DNA of 64,000 bases from positions 1 to 64,000 of the forward strand of contig NCSJ02000197.1 of assembly GCA_002812745.2 (NCBI GenBank). Direction: 5' to 3'. Within the stretch, counting starts at the first letter, position 1; each line of letters starts with the position of its first letter. A program made the position numbers and the translations under genes. Below, piece after piece: positions 11,410 to 22,475 of this stretch. Under the pieces are notes generated by a model, which ran no database searches, was not told the origin of the DNA, and saw only the letters and a list, made by a program, of their open reading frames with translations. The stretch comes from Scytalidium lignicola (lineage: Eukaryota > Ascomycota > Leotiomycetes).

Positions 11410-12697
11410 CTAATCGTTATAATATGGCGTATGCCTATCACGACACCAGAAAAACTTACGCGAATTTTCTTCGACAATAAGTATCACATTCTGTCCCAAA
11501 GCTGTAGCTAGTTGACGTTTTGCCTCTACAAATATTTGTGGATCGGGTGGTGTAAAGCGTATATAGGGTTGGGGTGTACCTCCTAGTCCAAAGATTTCCA
11601 TCATCTTCAACGCTGGCCACGGCCCTTCTACAAGTACAGGTAAAATGTACTTCAGGAACCTTTTATCCATAGTTCTAGCCCCAATCTGGGAAAATCGGAG
11701 ACCAAGATAAGATATGGGATTATAGCTCTTCTCCTGTCTTATTCCCTGTTCAAATACTAAATGCTGGAGTGTCCCCCTCACTGATCTAATGAATGAAGCA
11801 TATTCTTTGTATCTCTGTTCATCAATAGCGTCTGACCAGAAAAAATCTCCGTCATAGTCTTGTCCAGCCGACCGCAAAGCCAACCGTCGTAATGATATGC
11901 ACCGACCTTCAAGGCGTTGGAGGTAACCTCGCATAGGGCCTGGGTGTCTGACCATAGGTTTTCCTTTAGGATCATCATATTCATCCAATTTAGACAGATT
12001 AATTTCTGAATCTATCTCTTCACGTTCTTTCATCTGGCCAAAGTTATGTAAATTATCGAAATCCAAGGTTACAAGCTTGGCTGGATCGACTGACCCAATA
12101 CAAGCCTCAAGGAAGGCAGAAGACATTGGTCCACCAATTCGAATCTGCTCTAAGTTCGAAAATTGAAATGATGGCAGTGGATAACGTTCATGACCCCATG
12201 CAAAGGATATTAAGTCTAGAGATCTCAATCTCCGTAGGAGTCTAAACGCTGCCCACAAATGATTATTACCCACGTCATAACCATTTCTTGCTTGTTCTGA
12301 CCCAAAATAAGACCATATTAAGCATTCCACCCAAATACCATACTCTGGATGCTTAATAATTGTAGCTGCAAACCGATTCTGTCGCTTTTGATATGCAGCA
12401 CGTTCTCCCTCGCCCCAAGCTCTATCGTAATAATCTGCCGGGACGGGCCCACCGATAGCTTTAAATGTTCCTGGTTCATTATGGCAACTAATATCGACGG
12501 TATGGTATAGAGCACTGATAGCACGACGATGTAAAGCAGAGCAAGTGCTAGCTAGAAGAGATTAACACTCCATCGCACAAAATATGCCTATTTTTTCATA
12601 AATATATACCTATATGAATTAATTCAGTCGTACCACAGTAATTCATAACCTGCTGCTGGAGCTCTGGGAGGAGTTTGGTAAATATCGATGATGACAT
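11410..12697 (-). CDS. F-box-like hypothetical protein
   Basis: Two exons: 12610-12697 and 11410-12551, with a 58-bp intron (GTATAT...TTCTAG) in phase 1, giving about 409 residues. The N-terminus (KLLPELQQQVMNYC, then ELIHIASTCSALHRRAISALYHTV after splicing) has the L-P-E-L...L..L...S..L...A...LY spacing of fungal F-box domains. The remainder resembles the degenerate leucine-rich C-terminus of ascomycete F-box proteins (LRSLDLISF, LEQIRIGG, LVTLDFDNL). Likely a substrate adaptor of an SCF-type ubiquitin ligase if functional. The domain call is from spacing only. Confidence 0.72.
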
Positions 12698-13890
12698 GTT
12701 CGTGGAGATGAGGTTGTGAGAAGCCTTTCGACAGTGAGTGTTTGATGTTTGAGTGACGCTTTTGTTTGTGATAAGAATAACCAGATGGAATCCTGTGTTG
12801 GCATTTATAGGCTAATGCATTCTCCCATGTCTGCCAACTCCATCCTGTGCCACCCCCTTTCCGGTGTACACAAAGAGAACAGGCTCTTCTAGGATCGTCA
12901 AATTACTAACACAATAGTAGGGCAGGTATTTGGAATATATATTATGACGGAATTTTCATATATATATATTTAAAATAGATTTTCCTATAAGCTAGCCTCG
13001 CCACAACTTGACCACCAGTTCTAGTTCAGCTATCATTTACCAAGCCATAGAATTAATTATAGTTATTCTAATTCCCTTCAGTTAAAAGTTAGCAAGGGTT
13101 TCTCTTAATACAAATAAACTAACGTCCAAGTCTTCAGATTAACATGCTCGTAGAGTAAAATAATATATAACCTGGAATGATATTCTATTTTTAAATGGTG
13201 ATTAGCTTTGCATCTTTGACAAGAGCTTGCCGATTCTTAGGGAAAATAGAGAAGTCGTTAGCTGGTTCCCTTCTTTAAATTTTTTTTTTCAGGATCGAAG
13301 CTTCGGTCTAGATAATTCTAGGCCAAGTTTAGAAATGGGATGAGACGTATAAGAGAGAACAGAAGGCGTCGCTACCAACTTCCAATTTCTAAAGGGTAGT
13401 GTGCGTTTTTTGGGAAATCAGTTACGGTATTTAACTATAAAGGTTCATAGTCAGGGTAGTTTAAAAAATGGTCCTGAAAAGCAATCATTCTGGCTGCTAC
13501 ACCAGGTAATAATTGAATAACACCAGGAAGTGAAGTAGTAGTACTTTTTCTTGAGAGAAAGGTATGAAATAGTGTTACATGTGTATCTATTATGCTGTTC
13601 TCCAACAATACAAACTCTCTGTATTGCATCTTGTTTTAGAACGCTGCTGAATTGAGGAAAAGCTAGAGAAATATTGAGGCTTGTATTGAGGATCGTAATC
13701 TCAAGTACTTGGGTAGAAAGTGACCGAGATTAGATTTGTCATGATTAATATGGAGATATCTATGAGTCTCTAACCCTCGCTTTACTTCCTTGAATGATCG
13801 ACTCATAGAGAAGTAATCAAATCTGTACTTCTCTTGTCTTGCAACAGATCGAGTATATTAATATCACAAAATAATTAGGCAGAGTTTTTG
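12698..13890. other. AT-rich intergenic between F-box gene and kinase relic
   Basis: No supported gene. A 64-codon minus-strand frame at 13435-13629 has ordinary composition but no motif and no flanking exons that I could find. The stretch is AT-rich with short poly-A/T tracts. Confidence 0.45.
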
Positions 13891-14463
13891 CCATTATCGG
13901 ATTCCTGTTCTCGAAAGATTTGGGACGTCTGAAATACCACACATCTTTACTGTCAGGTATTGCTTCTAAACTTTAAATATGATAAATAATGACTGTATAT
14001 AGAAATGTGCAAATATCAGATTTCGAAAGTGCTTTATAAGGGTTGCAACGTCTACCCAAAGCACATTTGCAGAGGCTATGGGGTATTTACACAAAATGGA
14101 ATCATCCATTACGATCTCAACGGACGGAATATTCTTATAACCAAGAATTCAGATGCTGTGCTTGCAGACTTTGGTAGTTGCTCAATTGATGGACGGCAAG
14201 AATTCAGCGGTGGCTATGATGTATCATGCTCTCGCCCTGGTCAAAACTAATATATCTCGATCGATGATATCTTTGCTTTAGGCTCTATTTTTTAGAGATA
14301 TGTACTGGAAAAGAACCATACGAGATCACACCTGAAGAAGTAAGGCGTCTCTACTGCAATGGAGAGTTCCCAACAACATCTGGTTTAGAATTAGGGGTGG
14401 TTAGCAGCAAGTGTTGGTGAGCTCAGTATAGAAATGCGCGAGAAGTTCTGGAAGATATCTGTA
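13890..14463 (+). pseudogene. protein kinase-like relic
   Basis: Fragments of a fungal protein kinase survive in order. They are an N-lobe-like piece (IPVLERFGTSEIPHIF, from 13897), the catalytic loop HYDLNGRN followed by a DFG motif (LADFGSCS, 14107-14185), and a C-lobe (DDIFALGSIF, then LEICTGKEPYEI and PEEVRRLYCNGEFP). The frame is broken by a TAA after the activation-segment region (14248-14250), by a missing base in a T run near 14290, and by a TGA near 14417. HxD, N and DFG are intact but the gene cannot make a full kinase. Not annotated as CDS for that reason. Confidence 0.72.
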
Positions 14464-15659
14464 AGCGGTTTCAAATTTTTAAAGAAGCTTGCTGAGATTA
14501 ACTTTAATATCATAGACAGTCTTCGTCTCTCTTCATTCTCTATCAAAACTTAGGACTGGTGGAGTTTTGGAAGATGAAGCCTTAGAAGTTAGTTTGAGAT
14601 ATTTAGAGAAAGCATAGTTCTACAAGATTTCTATGTTCTGTGAGTAATGTAATGGTACCCATTGGTACGTGCATATCAGACACTTTGCGGAGCTTCAATA
14701 AACAGACATGCTTTAACACCAATACCATAAATATTTATAGCAGTGACGGTAACCTTTACATAATCACCTGATGCAAAGCCCCATCCAAAGCTCTACCGGT
14801 CCTAAATTTAGAAGTCTGTTCATTCAGATGTTACTAGAGAACGAAGATGTGCAACTGTGCTTTATAATATCAAAGTCAGTCTCAGGAAGTCACTTACAAA
14901 TTTTGAAATTACCTAAGGGTTGTCTTCCAAGACTTTTCGTGCTAAGAATGGATCTGAATCTACCAGACAATTGATCGTCACTCAACTCTCAAAACTGCAA
15001 AACTCCAAATGAGAGCGCTAGTAGCAAAACTATGAAATGCACTGCCTAATGGATCAAGGACTTGATACAGTGGTATCGTACCTTTGTACCAATTTGGTTA
15101 GCCGTCAAAGCGTGAACAGGGTCCGTACGATGCAGCCAATCAGATTGTGCAATAGTGAGAACCCAGAATAAACAGTCTAGGAAAAGCGCAATAATTAATC
15201 AGCAGATATCCGAAATAGGTTAATTTATACTAATTAAATCTAAAGAAGTAGTATGAAGCTGTTCCTAAAGGATAATCCAGCCCAAGTTCCAGCCGCAATT
15301 TGGATGCTTCCCCCTGCACATCAGTGATAACAAGCTTGCAGGGAACCCGTACGAAGCATCCAATTACCTGTAGAAATATATCCGTAACTGTCCTAGCTAA
15401 ACTTTAATAGGAATTTTGTATATGCATTCTGCTATGATCTATGCAACTTTAAGATAGATAAACACAGAATGCACGCAAAGAGATTCGCCGCTGAGGGTCT
15501 GTTGTGGATCCCAAGCATTCGGAGTTACCATAGATAAACTCTTATATATACAGCTCATTCCACTTAGTAACCCGTTGATTGTAACTTTCCATTCATTCCT
15601 TCAGTATCTGATGACTTTTCCTTTTTCTCTCATTCGACCTAACTAGTTCATAGAACACC
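14464..15659. other. intergenic, no gene seen
   Basis: Contains a 67-codon plus-strand frame (14771-14974) without recognisable features, which I do not call. The final 100 bases are pyrimidine-rich (TTCCATTCATTCCTTC, CTTTTTCTCTC), typical of a fungal leader before the next gene. Confidence 0.45.
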
Positions 15660-16858
15660 ATGGCTTCAACATGCCCAAATCCTAGTAAGTGTTACTACAG
15701 ATTAAAATTTTCTTGAGATAGTACATTCACTTATCAATATGCAGGTCTCAACACCCCCAATACTATCTGGTCATTCTGCGCCTCTCTCCCAGCAGCCTAT
15801 GTTTTCCTATCCTTCTTTTCTCTCACAGCGGTCGCACACATTATCCAGGCAGTTCTCTACAAGAAAGCATATTGTTGGGTTATCATAGTCTCTGCCTTGT
15901 GGCAGGTAGCGACATACACATTGCGAATCTTGAGTATAAACAATCCAACTAGCTATGGGCTCTACGCTGGATGGTTTGTGTTGATTATGGTACGTCAAGA
16001 TTCTATAAACGATGCAGGTGTGTGAAATATTTTGCTTTGTGTTAACTACGATGTAATATAGGTCGCGCCGTTATGGACGAATGGATTCGTATATATGGTT
16101 ATGGGAAGGATGATCTGGAATTTCTCGGAACGACCGAGGGTTATGGGTGTTAGTGCTTGGAGATTTGGACTCTATTTTGTGGCGGCAGATATTCTGTAAT
16201 TACTCTCCTTTCCATCATAGGTATCCTTTGCTTCGACTGCACTGCTAATATTGCTGTTGCCAGCACTTTTATTGTTCAGGTGGTTGGTGCTGCTAATGCA
16301 GCCAAGAACAACGAACCTATAAACCAGGTCCTCCACGGTATACTGAATTCACCAATCCTCGCACGAAGCTTTGCTAATTTCTCCTGTAGCTATACATGTT
16401 TATATGGTTGGTGTTGGTATTCAAGAAGGATTCATACTAGTCTTCGCCACCTTCGCTATTCGTTTTCATTATATTTTACTTCGGACGCCAACAATAGAGA
16501 GAAAGAGTAATGCGGTTCAGTTATTATACGCGACGTATATAGTTTTGATTCTCATTACTGTAAGTACTCCCCGGATAATCTTTTTCACTGCATTAGCTTA
16601 TGATGAAATCGGAAATAGATTCGTATCATCTTCCGCCTCTGCGAGTACTCAAACGGCATCCACAGCTCAATACCTAATCACGAAGCATTCCAAGACTGTT
16701 TAGACAGTCTGCCAATGTTTCTAGCATTAGTGATATTTAATGTCGTGCATCCAGGAAGGATCATGCCTGGGAAGGAGTCTGACTTACCTAGTCGTCGAGA
16801 GAGGAGGAAAGGAGTGACTTCGAAATCAGACCGAATGCAATCTGTAATTTCTATTTAA
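15660..16858 (+). CDS. RTA1-like seven-transmembrane protein
   Basis: Six exons: 15660-15684, 15745-15989, 16062-16195, 16264-16337, 16390-16559 and 16619-16858. All phases fit and give 295 residues. The spliced protein shows RTA1-family hallmarks (PF04479): successive hydrophobic helices, PLWTNGFVYMVMGRMIW, DILTFIVQVVGAANAA, and the near-invariant C-terminal block RIIFRLCEYSNGI..SIPNHEAF with LPMFLALVIFNVVHPGRI. The family (Rta1, Rsb1) sits in plasma or ER membranes and is linked to lipid translocation and resistance to 7-aminocholesterol or sphingoid bases (known); the substrate here is unknown. The shortest exon is 25 nt and encodes only the first eight residues. Confidence 0.92.
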
Positions 16859-17314
16859 AGAATTATGGTTTGGCGTAGATGGACTTAGTGGAAGATTTGA
16901 GAGTTGAAATTTGAGAGAACTTTCTAGGTAATACAGTCAGAATGATGTTATCGTATGTAGTATCTAGCACCTTGATTTAAATAAATAGGGACACAATTTA
17001 AGATAGTAGATAGAGCACAAAAGTAATTTATATATGATATTGACTGCTTCGTCCGCTCTAACCTCTGACACAAATTTTAGCCTTCTTACCACCACACAAC
17101 CACCACCAATATGACGGTCAACGAAAATTTCAGTTTCAATTGAAAATATAATTACTAGTTTGGAATAAAACAAGCCTAATTTCAATATTATAGCTAAAAT
17201 ATATAAAGTCGAGCTAAGAACGTTTGCAAATTGGTGGAAAGATTAATGTTACATTGAAGAGCGGTTGGACCTCTCTTCACCTATGACTGATCAACTTCTA
17301 CCTGAAAAGAAACC
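16859..17314. other. convergent intergenic
   Basis: Shared 3' region of the RTA1-like and SnoaL-like genes. AT-rich, no gene or repeat seen. Confidence 0.5.
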
Positions 17315-17809
17315 TTATTTCTTGATGAATGGCATCAACAAAGTTGTATCCCAATATACCCATGCTTCTTTCATCTGCATCCCAAGATATCCATGAGCAG
17401 TCTCGGATGGCCCGGTGGTGAACATGACGACTACTGGAATAGAGACTGTTGGAATATTCGGATCAAAGTCTTGTCCTTTGACCCACAAATGCCTCATGCC
17501 CTGCACATCTACAGTCACAGTACCGTCAGAACGGCGAAATTCTCTGGCATAAATGACTTCGTTGTGCACTTTGCTGAACGGCTTAAAAATAGCCTCAAGC
17601 CAGTCTAACACCTCTTTCAAACCGCGGTAAACAGAATTTTTTTGATCATGGAAGATAATATTCGGGGCATAGAATTTAAGTAATGAGTCTTCAGAAAAAT
17701 TTGTAGTATCAACATATTTAGTATATGCGTCAAGGAATTGTTGAGCTGGAGTTTGAGGTCCTGATGCAGCCAATTCAGCCCCGGTAACTTCAATTGCTGT
17801 CAAAGACAT
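17315..17809 (-). CDS. SnoaL/NTF2-like domain protein
   Basis: Single exon of 164 residues starting at MSLTAIEV. The frame stays open for 45 more codons upstream, but that extension has no matching composition. The sequence has the small alpha+beta cone-fold pattern of SnoaL-like proteins: a helical start (AQQFLDAYTKYV), FYAPNIIFHDQ, YRGLKEVLDWLEAIFKPF, then beta strands (TVTVDVQGMRHLWV, IPVVVMFTTG) and a Trp/Tyr-rich end. Such folds occur in polyketide cyclases, hydratases and orphan proteins. No catalytic assignment is possible. Confidence 0.65.
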   Translation of the reverse strand: MSLTAIEVTGAELAASGPQTPAQQFLDAYTKYVDTTNFSEDSLLKFYAPNIIFHDQKNSVYRGLKEVLDWLEAIFKPFSKVHNEVIYAREFRRSDGTVTVDVQGMRHLWVKGQDFDPNIPTVSIPVVVMFTTGPSETAHGYLGMQMKEAWVYWDTTLLMPFIKK

Positions 17810-19243
17810 TATAAAACAATTCTCTTCAAACTTAATTCTATGGAAAGATAACTTGTTTAAAACAACATAAGGTATTTCAAGTGCTTTTATAGTGCTTGCT
17901 AGTCTTAAGTGCGGGTAACATTCAAGTAAAGCAACCGAGGTCACTCGGAATGATGATTAAACCAAAGAGCCGACTAAATCGTAATAGTAAAATCCCCCCA
18001 ACTTCTATAACGAGCTAGCCATTTTCTACCTAATAACTACTATATTTAACTGATAACGTAATTCCAAGTCACACCGAGCTAAGTTAAATGCTTATAGACC
18101 ATAAATGACTACTAATCCTACATTAGCCAATTCGTGCATGATTAGCGGGACTAATCAACATTATCCGTATTAATAAACAAACTTATCCATAAAAAAATCC
18201 ATTTCTAGATCAATATTACGAGTAAATTATATGTATTGGTAGCCCTACTACTTCATTAATCCATTTTATACTGAGAAGGATGGACTGAGGTTAATAACCG
18301 ATGCACGAGAATATATCACCGGTAAAAGCGCAGTTATCTCACTATTTATTACTATACAATGAGTATCCTGAACGCATTGTTAATTCGGACACAAAAGAGA
18401 TGGTCCAAAAAAACAAGATAGATTGGCTTAAAAGTTAAGTAAATGAAAGAAGGTTAAAACACAGTAAAATGAACAAAAGCCCCTATTTCTAGGTCAAGCA
18501 AAATGTCGAGCTTCCTTTCTCTTCATACAATCACATTCCTCCACTTACACCTTAAAAAGCCCATACAACGCTTTCTGGCCCCCATTTCTTCCGCTAAGCA
18601 CATACACTTGGAGCTCAATGTACTGACATGTAGTGATGTCATCCGTCTGCAGTTTAAAGTATGAGTACAAACCTCAAAACCAATTTCAGACTTAATTATC
18701 ACACCTCTACCAGGGCAAACAATAACTCAGACCCGTCGCATGCAAGACACTCTTGTACCGATAGTGTGAGCTTTGTAGGGATCTTTCCACCAATCATCAC
18801 AGCTACAAATTCCATGTGCAACATAATTTATATCAATTCTTGCAAATATTACTCACGTTTACGGGAATTAAAGATAATTAAAAGAAATACCCCAGGCTAA
18901 CTTTATTGTTGACTTTAAACTCAAACGGACCACTTATTATAGTATTACCCTATCGATCGTCGTAGAAGGTAGCACAGCCTTGATCATCTTGTAACATAAG
19001 ATATTTGGGCACACATCTCTGACAGTTCAGTGGAGTTATAATAATCCCTAGTGTTACAGTAAGTGTACCTGGTCATGTTGAGAATATAGAAGTCTCTTCA
19101 AAAGATAGTCTTAATCATGTTTGTTCAGGTTGAACAACGCTTCAACATTCAATCAATTTATTATGAACTTAATTTAAATACAAAGTTGGTTTTACTGTTA
19201 GGGGATTTTTTGGGATTAATATATCAATAAGTTCTAACTATAC
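17810..19243. other. 1.4-kb intergenic, AT-rich
   Basis: No supported gene. A 79-codon plus-strand frame (18661-18900) looks random. Many short AT-rich tracts; no inverted or tandem repeat stood out. Confidence 0.45.
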
Positions 19244-20349
19244 CTAAGAAGCAAAAGTCTGAATTAACTCAGCGACATCTGCATGGCCCGCGTCTGCTGC
19301 TCTCTGTGCTGGAGTCTTTCCCCAACTGTCTTTGGTATCCTTATTTGCTCCTCTTTGAAGTAATAACTTTGCAGAATCTTTGTTCCCATGTTCTGCTGCG
19401 CTATGCAATGCGGTTCCGAACAGTGTTGCATGACCATCCTTTGGATCTCTCCAATGCGTATTGCAGTCCATCCAATTGACATCCATACCACTGTCAAGGA
19501 GAATATCAACTATTCGAGCATTTGTTCCTGATGCAACTAGAAGTGCGTTACTTGTATTCATCTTGCTCGCATCGAATTTGGATACCAAATATCTCATAGT
19601 GTTGGGATCTAGGTTAATTGCAGCCCTGCAGAAGAATCTGTCCGAAACTACTAAATTGTGACTGAATAGGACTTCCAGTAACTCAATATGTGGTTGATCC
19701 GCTAATATAACTTGATTTGCCAATTCTGAGATGCCATGGTCAGGCCTTTTTTGTGGTGTAGACAGCCAACCAAGGTCTAAAAGCCTACTCCATATTTTTG
19801 GGTCGGGATTCTTCACTCCTGCTAGCCATATCGCTCTCTCCGTCGCTGCCATCAGTGTAACTGGATCATCGGTAAGAGTGAAGCAATAATCTAAAAGACT
19901 GATGTCTCGACGATCACAGGCAATACAAATCATAGCCGCGAGAATATTGTCATATATCCCGTTTGCCTTGAGCGATGCTAGGACTAATGGTGCTTGCTGT
20001 TTTGCGTCATCTAGAGTACCGTCCAAGCAGTTCAAAAGGAGACTTTTAACATGAGTCGCATCTAGATATTCGTTAAAAGCGAGGACTAGATAGGGGTTTG
20101 TGTTGGCAAGTTGTTGACAAGGCTCTTACCGTCGAGAAGTGTGAAGTTTGGTTCAAACATGCAGCTCTGAATAGCTGTACTCAATGAGTTGTATACATCA
20201 TAATTGTGGGCATCTTCGGGATGTTGAGCTCCCAATAAATGATCTAATAGACAATTGAGATATTCATCTGTGCTAAGCTGTCCATGAGAATGATACCATG
20301 ATATCGCATCAAAACAAAAACGATCGCCTCTCGGTACATATGATGCCAT
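19244..20349 (-). CDS. ankyrin-repeat protein
   Basis: Two exons, 20130-20349 and 19244-20085, separated by a very short 44-bp intron (GTAAGA...ATCTAG), phase 1, giving 353 residues. The C-terminus holds at least two recognisable ankyrin repeats: GTALHSAAEHGNKDSAKLLL followed by GANKDTKDSWGKTPAQRAAD and AGHADVAELI. Weaker units lie upstream (NALLVASGTNARIVDILLDS). The N-terminal half is helical and not assigned. Start taken at MASYVPRG; an ATG two codons upstream is possible. An N and an A run lie at 20392-20399 just upstream. Presumed protein-protein interaction role. Confidence 0.75.
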
Positions 20350-21186
20350 AGTCAAAACCTCTAGGAAAATGCGGGGATTTTTTCATGGAGGNAAAAAAAT
20401 GTTTATATAGCCGTTTTCATGCGGGTGGTAGTAGGGCCTTGTGGATTCGAATGCCACAATGTTTTGTTATCCAATCACGCCAATGTAACGATACAGCTTG
20501 GTGGTGGTGCGTGTCAAGCTGTGTTAGGCAGGCTGTGCCGGGCGGTTTCATGTGTTTGTCTTATTTGGTGATGTTATCTTTAAAGCGGTGAGATTTTAAG
20601 GTTCTGGTACGATGAGGGCCTAGATTAAGTTTACAGTACGCGCAATTGCCCAGTTTTTAATGTTTAACTCGAGATTTAATCCACGGACTTTGACCTAGCC
20701 ACTCTGAGATGTAAGTGTGCTGGAATTGTTGCCATTACCATTCGATATATGATGGAGATAGTTTATCTAGAAGTACTGCCATTTGGGCTCCAAGACAGGG
20801 TTGACTGATATAGGCAAAGTCAGTACAAGTGATTTTTGTTAAGAGATAAAGGAACTAGACCAAGTCTACACAGGATGTAGGATATTTATTAGCCTGTTGA
20901 ACACGCAGTGATCTGGAGGCTTGGACCAAGGGAGATATTTCAAACATATAAGTGGGGCCATTTAACAAACAGTACACTTTTCACAAAATTCCGATGCCAA
21001 TATATAGTATGATCTTATCGGTCTTACCACTGGCGGATTAATGCATCTGGGCGTGAAGTCTAACTACACTTGCAGTAGGAGGAAGCGTATAATACAACTT
21101 GGGACACATGATAAACATCTACTCTTCTATTTGCACAACAACCAACACCGCATTCCTGCTCTCCCCTCTTTTCTCCCAAACCCATC
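20350..21186. other. divergent intergenic region
   Basis: Shared 5' region of the ankyrin gene (minus) and the hypothetical gene at 21187 (plus). It contains an N at 20392 before an A7 run. The plus-strand leader before 21187 is C/T-rich (CTGCTCTCCCCTCTTTTCTCCC). Confidence 0.5.
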
Positions 21187-21855
21187 ATGTCCCGACTTGA
21201 TCACCTGGTGACACCAATTTCACCACGCGCACAACGAGAATATCAGCGCTCAATCCGTAGAAACCTTCGTAGTTTATTCGAACCAACCTGGGGCTTCACT
21301 ATCTTCCGTACAGCCTACACACCAGAGTCAGACACCCAGTTTCCGTTGTTTCTGGCGAAACTTGATTTGTACGTCAAGTATTCCATTGATACGGATCTTA
21401 ATCCAGATTTTCCCGGTAGTGATTCATCATTTGATCCGGCACCAAACGAGGAGATGATGAGACGGTTCAAGAACGATGTCGTGGAAGACCATACATTAAA
21501 CGGTGCAAGTGTAGATGAAGTCAGAGACGCATTCGCGAAATGGTTGAGAGGTAAAGAAGTCAATCTCGAAATAACTTACATTTATGCTCCTTATCGAGTG
21601 TGTATTATGGCCGATGAGGCCGTTCTAAATTCCGTCACGGCGAGGCTAGAGGACCTAAGTCAGAACACCGAGCTTGACACCGTATGGGTTAAGATGGTTG
21701 AGTACTCGGCTTCAGGGGAGGAAAAATGGCAAGGCTGGCTGAAAGTCGGATTGAGTGCCTTGTATTATTTCTGGTTTAATGTTTCTGGAGGTGACGAAGT
21801 CTGTGACATGTTCGAGTCTGCGGTAGAAGAAGGGAGCGACGTTTACACTGGCTGA
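21187..21855 (+). CDS. hypothetical protein, 222 aa
   Basis: Single-exon frame of 222 residues. I do not recognise a domain. The protein is acidic, with an FTIFRTAYTPESD motif near residue 37 and a central acidic/helical part. Codon use and a pyrimidine-rich leader support a real gene. No signal peptide or clear membrane helix. Composition and length look like widespread uncharacterised ascomycete proteins, but I cannot name the family. Confidence 0.65.
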   Translation: MSRLDHLVTPISPRAQREYQRSIRRNLRSLFEPTWGFTIFRTAYTPESDTQFPLFLAKLDLYVKYSIDTDLNPDFPGSDSSFDPAPNEEMMRRFKNDVVEDHTLNGASVDEVRDAFAKWLRGKEVNLEITYIYAPYRVCIMADEAVLNSVTARLEDLSQNTELDTVWVKMVEYSASGEEKWQGWLKVGLSALYYFWFNVSGGDEVCDMFESAVEEGSDVYTG

Positions 21856-22475
21856 GAAGTCGCAGTTCGTGCTTTTTGTTTGCATTCAATATCGTCAAAC
21901 CTTATCTTGATTGATTTGTTGATTTACTGCGATCCTTATTAACATACTTATCCCTAAACGCTTGTAACTTGCTCTGTTCGAATGTATCTGAGCAAGCAAG
22001 CATTTTGTGATACGGTAGAGTACTCTGGTATATTTTCTTTCCTATTTCAATTGTCATGTAGGAGATGTCTTAAGAAAAGGTACCGACGTTATTTCAGCTG
22101 ATCTTACATAAAATAAGTATGATGGGGGTACGGATACTAAATGCGTATATATTAAACGGACGTTTAACCACCTAGATTCGTAGCTTGGGCATTTGAATCA
22201 GACATCTACAGTGATTACTCCAACTTGATGACAGTACAAATCAATGCCCTCTTGAGGGGTTAACTCTACAACTCAAATTCGATCATTAATAATGCAATAT
22301 CTATATTTCCAAGAGAGAAACAAGCGCATACTATATCTAACCATCATAATCGAAAACGATAGAATCCAGTACTCTCATTCCCCTAGCCGCAGTAATCTAC
22401 CTTACCCATTAAATTCAAATCAGTATATTTAAACCAGTTACATCCTCCAAACATATCTATAAAATCGAAACCAAT
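21856..22475. other. convergent intergenic
   Basis: 3' regions of the hypothetical gene and of the zinc-finger-like gene. No gene or repeat seen. Confidence 0.5.

Noticed and set aside
16157..16510. 117-codon frame read as one exon
   Set aside because: It spans two introns of the RTA1-like gene; the spliced model gives the conserved protein.
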